Assembly: GCF_009835145.1 (NCBI RefSeq)
Contig: NZ_APKE01000010.1
Location: forward strand, 62,001 to 126,000
Source of the DNA: Profundibacterium mesophilum KAUST100406-0324
GTDB lineage: Bacteria; Pseudomonadota; Alphaproteobacteria; Rhodobacterales; Rhodobacteraceae
DNA: 64,000 nt
Direction: 5' to 3'
Made by a program: the position numbers and the translations under genes
In this document: piece by piece, positions 60,443-64,000 of the stretch
Layout: each line of letters opens with the position of its first letter
Position numbering within the stretch: position 1 is the first letter of the stretch
Notes under the pieces: model-generated
What the model saw: only the letters and a program-made list of their open reading frames with translations
What the model was told of the DNA's origin: nothing
Database searches by the model: none

Positions 60443-60796
60443 TCACTCCTCGGCGGGGGCGGCGGCCTTCTCGGCCTTTTCCTTGGCGCGCTCTTCGGCC
60501 TTCTTGCCGGGCTTCGCCTTGTTGGGATTGTTGCGCTCGGTCTTCTCGCGCAGGCCGGCGGCCTCGAGGAAGCGGGCGACGCGGTCGGTCGGCTGCGCGC
60601 CTTGCGAGATCCAGTGCTGAACCCGCTCGACATCCATCTTCACGCGCTCTTCGCTGTCCTTGGGCAGGAGCGGGTTGTAGGTGCCGAGCTTCTCGATGAA
60701 GCGGCCATCGCGGGCCATGCGGCTGTCGGCGGCGACGATCGCGTAATGGGGGCGCTTCTTGCTGCCGCCGCGGGCGAGACGGATTTTCATAGCCAT
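60443..60796 (-). CDS. rpsP: 30S ribosomal protein S16
   Basis: A 117-residue protein with [39 protein letters not shown] and [15 protein letters not shown], then a charged Lys/Glu/Ala tail that is long relative to the E. coli protein but usual in alphaproteobacteria. It begins two bases after the chorismate mutase stop. Confidence 0.97.
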   Translation of the reverse strand: MAMKIRLARGGSKKRPHYAIVAADSRMARDGRFIEKLGTYNPLLPKDSEERVKMDVERVQHWISQGAQPTDRVARFLEAAGLREKTERNNPNKAKPGKKAEERAKEKAEKAAAPAEE

Positions 60797-60797
60797 A

Positions 60798-61115
60798 TCA
60801 TTGTTCTCCTGAGATTTTCTTGTGGTGCTGGATGACCTCCGAGATGATGAAGGTCAGGAATTTCTTGGCGAATTCGGGGTCGAGATCGGCCTCGCCCGCC
60901 AAAGCTTCGAGCCGGGCGATCTGCTGCGCTTCGCGTGCCGGATCGCTCGGTGGAAGGTCGTGCTCGGCCTTGAGACGGCCGACCTGCTGGGTGTGCTTGA
61001 ACCGCTCGCCCAGCGTGTAGATGAGGATCGCATCGAGCCTGTCGATGCTCGCGCGGTGTCCCGCCAGGATGTCGGCCGCGCGGGAGGCGTCCGTCTTGTC
61101 GGAGATGTCGCTCAT
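60798..61115 (-). CDS. Chorismate mutase (AroQ type)
   Basis: A 105-residue all-helical protein. Conserved [37 protein letters not shown] and [18 protein letters not shown] match the AroQ fold, with the catalytic R, K and E/Q residues in expected segments. It isomerises chorismate to prephenate. It overlaps the upstream acetyltransferase gene by four bases and directly precedes rpsP. Confidence 0.9.
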   Translation of the reverse strand: MSDISDKTDASRAADILAGHRASIDRLDAILIYTLGERFKHTQQVGRLKAEHDLPPSDPAREAQQIARLEALAGEADLDPEFAKKFLTFIISEVIQHHKKISGEQ

Positions 61116-61639
61116 GGCCGGCTCCGTTCATAATGCCAGATCTCGACCGGCGTGTCGTCGGGGTTGGGGCGGAATGTCCGGCCGCTGCGTGTTCCGCCGA
61201 TCCTGCGCGCAACCGCCTGGCTGGCGATGTTGTCGGGGTGGATGAAGCTCGCGATCCGCTCGAAACCGAGCTTGTCGAAGGCATGGGCGCGCGCGGCGAC
61301 GGCGGCTTCGGTGGCGTAGCCCTTGCCGCCGAACCCGTCATAAAGATTGTAGCCGATCTCGGCCTCGGGCCATTCGCCGGGATGCCACAATCCGGCCATC
61401 CCCACATGGGTGCCATCATGCAGCTCCAGCGCCCAGAACCCGTAGCCCCGCAGCGCCCAGTGACCCAGGTTGGTGGCGACATGACGCCAGATCCGATGCG
61501 CCGGAATGGGTCCCCCCGCGAAGCGCGATCGCTCCGCATCGCCCCAGAAGGCGGTCTCGCCCGGAATATGAACCTCCGAGGGCGGCACGAGCCGCAACCG
61601 GTCGGTCGTCACCGTCGGTATCTGCAGCCTGGTCGTCAT
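61112..61639 (-). CDS. GNAT-family N-acetyltransferase
   Basis: A 175-residue RimJ/RimL-like acetyltransferase. LQIPTVTTDRLRLVPPSEVH leads, GFWALELHDGTHVGMAGLWH and AEIGYNLYDGFGGKGYATEA form the acetyl-CoA core, and FIHPDNIASQAVARRIGG is the typical fourth motif. Overlaps ffh and the chorismate mutase gene by four bases each. Substrate unknown; a protein or ribosomal N-terminus is possible. Confidence 0.9.
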   Translation of the reverse strand: MTTRLQIPTVTTDRLRLVPPSEVHIPGETAFWGDAERSRFAGGPIPAHRIWRHVATNLGHWALRGYGFWALELHDGTHVGMAGLWHPGEWPEAEIGYNLYDGFGGKGYATEAAVAARAHAFDKLGFERIASFIHPDNIASQAVARRIGGTRSGRTFRPNPDDTPVEIWHYERSRP

Positions 61640-63147
61640 TTCTTCTTGCCGAAGCCCGACAGGCCGGGCGGCAGGGCGCCGCCGCCAAGTCCCGGAAGCC
61701 CGCCCTTGCCGCCGAAGCCGCCCAGGTCGCCGAGGCCCGCGGGCATCTTCCCGCCAGCCATCTGCGCCTTGGCCTGCTCGATCTGTTCGGGGCTCGGTCC
61801 ACCCTTGCCGAACATGCCGGCCATGGCCTTCTTGAGCATTCCGCCCTTGCCCATCTTCTTCATCATGTCCGCCATCTGGCGGTGCATCTTGAGGAGCTTG
61901 TTGAGCTCGGCGACTTCCATCCCGGCACCCTTGGCGATCCGCTTCTTGCGGCTTGCCTGCAGCAGGGCGGGGTTGGCGCGCTCCTTCTTGGTCATCGACT
62001 GGATCAGGGCGATCTGACGCTTCAGGATCGAATCGTCGAAGCCCGAATCCTGCACCTGCTTGGCCATCTTGCCCATGCCGGGCATCATGCCCATCAGCCC
62101 TTCCATGCCGCCCATCTTGAGCATCTGCTCGAGCTGCATCTTCAGATCGTTCATGTTGAACTGACCCTTCTGGAAGCGCTTCATCATGCGCTCGGCCTGC
62201 TCGGCCTCGATCGTCTCCTGCGCCTTCTCGACGAGGGCCACGATGTCGCCCATGCCGAGGATCCGGCCGGCGATGCGCTCGGGCTCGAAGGTCTCGAGCG
62301 CGTCCATCTTCTCGCCAAGGCCCACGAACTTGATCGGCTTGCCCGTCACCGCGCGCATCGAGAGCGCCGCGCCGCCGCGCCCGTCGCCATCCATCCGGGT
62401 GAGGACGACGCCGCTGACGCCGATTTTCTCGTCGAAATTCGTGGCGACGTTCACCGCGTCCTGACCGGTCAGGCCATCGACGACCAGCAGCGTCTCGCGC
62501 GGGTTGGTGACATCGCGCACCTCGGCGGCCTGCGCGATCAGCTCCTCGTCGATATGCAGCCGGCCGGCGGTATCGAGCATGTAGACGTCATAGCCGCCGA
62601 GCGTTGCCTGTTGCTTCGCGCGCTTGGCGATCTGCACCGGGGTCTCGCCGGCAATGATGGGCAGGGTGTCGACGCCAATCTGCTGGCCCAGGATCGCGAG
62701 CTGCTCCATCGCGGCGGGGCGGTTGGTATCCAGCGAGGCCATCAGGACGCGCTTCTTGTCGCGCTGGCTCAGGCGGCGGGCGAGCTTGGCCGTCGTCGTC
62801 GTCTTGCCGGACCCCTGGAGGCCGACCATCAGGATCGGCGCGGGAGCATTGTCGATACGCAGCTTGCCCGGTTCGGCATCCTCGCCGGCAAGCACGTGGA
62901 CCAGCTCGTCATGGACGATCTTGACGACCTGCTGGCCGGGGGTGACGGAGCGGGTGACGGCCTGGCCGGTGGCCTTGTCCTGCACCGCCTTGACGAAATC
63001 GCGCGCGACCGGCAGCGACACGTCCGCTTCCAGAAGGGCGACACGCACCTCGCGCAGTGCCGTCTTCACGTCCTCGTCCGACAGCGCCCCCTGCTTGGTA
63101 AGGCGGTCGAAGACACCGGACAGGCGGTCTGACAGGTTCTCGAACAT
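61636..63147 (-). CDS. ffh: Signal recognition particle protein Ffh
   Basis: A 503-residue SRP54 GTPase. N domain MFENLSDRLSGVFDRLTKQG, G1 in LQGSGKTTTTAKLARRL, DTAGRLHIDEELI, GVVLTRMDGDGRGGAALSMR, GLGEKMDALETFEPER, then a methionine-rich M domain (GGMEGLMGMMPGMGKMA). The C-terminal tail is Gly/Pro-rich. First gene of the nine-gene operon on the minus strand; the preceding 140 bases are highly structured. Confidence 0.96.
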   Translation of the reverse strand: MFENLSDRLSGVFDRLTKQGALSDEDVKTALREVRVALLEADVSLPVARDFVKAVQDKATGQAVTRSVTPGQQVVKIVHDELVHVLAGEDAEPGKLRIDNAPAPILMVGLQGSGKTTTTAKLARRLSQRDKKRVLMASLDTNRPAAMEQLAILGQQIGVDTLPIIAGETPVQIAKRAKQQATLGGYDVYMLDTAGRLHIDEELIAQAAEVRDVTNPRETLLVVDGLTGQDAVNVATNFDEKIGVSGVVLTRMDGDGRGGAALSMRAVTGKPIKFVGLGEKMDALETFEPERIAGRILGMGDIVALVEKAQETIEAEQAERMMKRFQKGQFNMNDLKMQLEQMLKMGGMEGLMGMMPGMGKMAKQVQDSGFDDSILKRQIALIQSMTKKERANPALLQASRKKRIAKGAGMEVAELNKLLKMHRQMADMMKKMGKGGMLKKAMAGMFGKGGPSPEQIEQAKAQMAGGKMPAGLGDLGGFGGKGGLPGLGGGALPPGLSGFGKKK

Positions 63148-63176
63148 CGCGCGGCTCCTTCGCCCGTTACACGTGA

Positions 63177-63290
63177 GGATCCGCGGATGGGGACGGATCC
63201 GGCAAATGCCAATCGCCCCCACGGGCGCAACGCGCTGGTGGGGGGCGATCCCCGCAAAGGCGCGGGGACCGGAAGCCATGAAACTTCCGG
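63177..63290 (-). promoter_or_regulatory. Four tandem hairpins upstream of ffh
   Basis: Four adjacent inverted repeats lie between the phasin-like gene and ffh: 63177-63200 (7-bp arms GGATCCG), 63212-63249 (11-bp arms, one bulged G), 63249-63268 (7-bp arms TCCCCGC) and 63269-63290 (7-bp arms CCGGAAG). They could form an ffh mRNA leader, a phasin 3' end or a small RNA. Not matched to a known family. Confidence 0.55.
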
Positions 63291-63420
63291 GAACTGGAGC
63301 GGGAGCTAGAGGCCGGGGCGCGAAAAGTCAACCCCGCCCCGGCGAGCGCGGTGCCGGGCCGAGGGCGCGGCGGGATGGCCGCCCCCCGGGGGAGGGCGGG
63401 CCGCGCCGCGCCGCCGCCGT

Positions 63421-63783
63421 TCAGGCGTTGCGCTTGTCGGCGGCCCCGGAGGCGGCCCCGAGGATGGTCTTCACCGCGTCATCGCGCTGCTTCTCGAGAT
63501 GCGAGCTGATGGCCGCCGCGGTCGCGGTCACGGCCGGATCGGGACGGCGCGCGCCACTGGCGTCGCCGGTGAGGATCTCGGTGGTCGCCTCGGTGCCGTT
63601 CTGAGCGACGTCGCGGCCGATCTGGGCGGCATCGTCGACGGCGTTGCGCGTGGCTTCGGCCCAGTTCTCGGACGTGCGGGAAAGGGCGCGGGGGAGGGCC
63701 GCGGCAAAGGCGGTGGAGTAAGCCATCGCCGCCTGCATCGGGGCATAGGCCAGTTCGGCGTAATCGTTGAAGGTGGGGGTCAT
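63421..63783 (-). CDS. Phasin-like granule-associated protein
   Basis: A 120-residue, almost wholly helical protein without signal peptide. Motifs DYAELAYAPMQAAMAYSTAF, SRTSENWAEATRNAVDDAAQ and IGRDVAQNGTEATTEIL resemble phasins, amphipathic proteins that coat polyhydroxyalkanoate granules. There is no PHA synthase in the window, so the label rests on composition and pattern only. Confidence 0.55.
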   Translation of the reverse strand: MTPTFNDYAELAYAPMQAAMAYSTAFAAALPRALSRTSENWAEATRNAVDDAAQIGRDVAQNGTEATTEILTGDASGARRPDPAVTATAAAISSHLEKQRDDAVKTILGAASGAADKRNA

Positions 63784-63948
63784 GACGGTATCTCCGATTT
63801 CGGAAAAAGGGCGGGCTGCGGCGCCCGTCATCCGATCAACCGCAAAGCGCCCCGACTGTTCCGCACCGGACGCGTCTTTTTGCAGGTGCAGCGACAACCC
63901 GCGCGGCACTGCAGCATGAGCCGCGTGCGGAGGGTGGAGGGTGCGTTT

Positions 63949-64000
63949 ATGGAGGGCTCGGGGGACCCGTACCGCCTCCCCGGCTTCGCCGCCGCCTTGC
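63949..64000 (+). CDS. Start of an unidentified gene cut by the window edge
   Basis: An ATG at 63949 preceded by GGAGGGTGGAGG (good ribosome-binding site) opens the frame MEGSGDPYRLPGFAAA and runs to the edge. An in-frame ATG at 63916 is also possible. Too short to identify; it is divergent from the phasin-like gene. Confidence 0.35.
   Translation, partial: MEGSGDPYRLPGFAAAL

Overview
This is a high-GC chromosomal window from an alphaproteobacterium, most likely a marine Rhodobacterales (Roseobacter-type) organism. The evidence is the gene order ffh ... rpsP-rimM-trmD-rplS-rpmE, a split F1 operon atpHAGDC without Fo genes, mipZ, DUF2125 and DUF1328 proteins, a TRAP transporter and a PaaI/GcdH-type acyl-CoA cluster. 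I see no insertion sequence, prophage, CRISPR array or rRNA. There is one tRNA gene, tRNA-Leu(UAA).

Layout. 1-5.3 kb: the 3' part of a siroheme synthase (cysG), a 52-residue Pmp3-type membrane peptide, an endonuclease/exonuclease/phosphatase protein, pyrG and secG. 5.4-11.2 kb: one 1952-residue exported multidomain protein (GEVED, SdrD-B-like and DUF11 modules). 11.4-25.0 kb: a tightly packed co-directional unit of thirteen ORFs, with TRAP transporter dctPQM, an IclR regulator, a FadB-like bifunctional enzyme, a thiolase, a PimC/PimD-like acyl-CoA dehydrogenase pair, a thioesterase, an enoyl-CoA hydratase, a 22-codon bridging ORF, an acyl-CoA ligase and glutaryl-CoA dehydrogenase. It reads as import and beta-oxidation of a dicarboxylic or alicyclic acid ending at glutaryl-CoA, controlled through an IclR-type palindrome at 11391-11405.

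25-39.5 kb: hrpB, meaB, rpmB, a small exported cysteine protein, an overlapping two-gene operon joining a GntA/DcsA-type haem N-hydroxylase homologue to a DUF1989 protein, lepA (possibly leaderless), a cytochrome b561, glyA with an alpha/beta hydrolase, nadK, DUF2125 and a ChaC-like cyclotransferase. 39.6-43.2 kb: a two-gene MotA/ExbB-MotB/OmpA-like motor in which the MotB-like partner carries about 580 proline-free, coiled-coil-like residues. 43.3-47.4 kb: clpA (no clpS beside it), gloB and a methyltransferase-like gene.

47.7-53.7 kb: atpH-atpA-atpG-(glycosyltransferase)-atpD-atpC, closed by a 13-bp UUCG terminator. 54-57.9 kb: a LuxR-type regulator divergent from an H-type lectin, an unknown two-helix membrane protein, mipZ and tRNA-Leu. 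58-64 kb, minus strand: the translation/secretion operon ffh-GNAT-chorismate mutase-rpsP-rimM-DUF1328-trmD-rplS-rpmE, with four tandem hairpins upstream of ffh, a phasin-like gene, and the first codons of a gene running off the right edge.

The most interesting parts for follow-up are the guanidino-type N-hydroxylase/DUF1989 operon, the long-coiled-coil ion-motor pair, the TRAP-linked acid degradation unit with its operator, and the hairpin array before ffh. All functions are inferred from motifs and gene context by eye; no database search was run.
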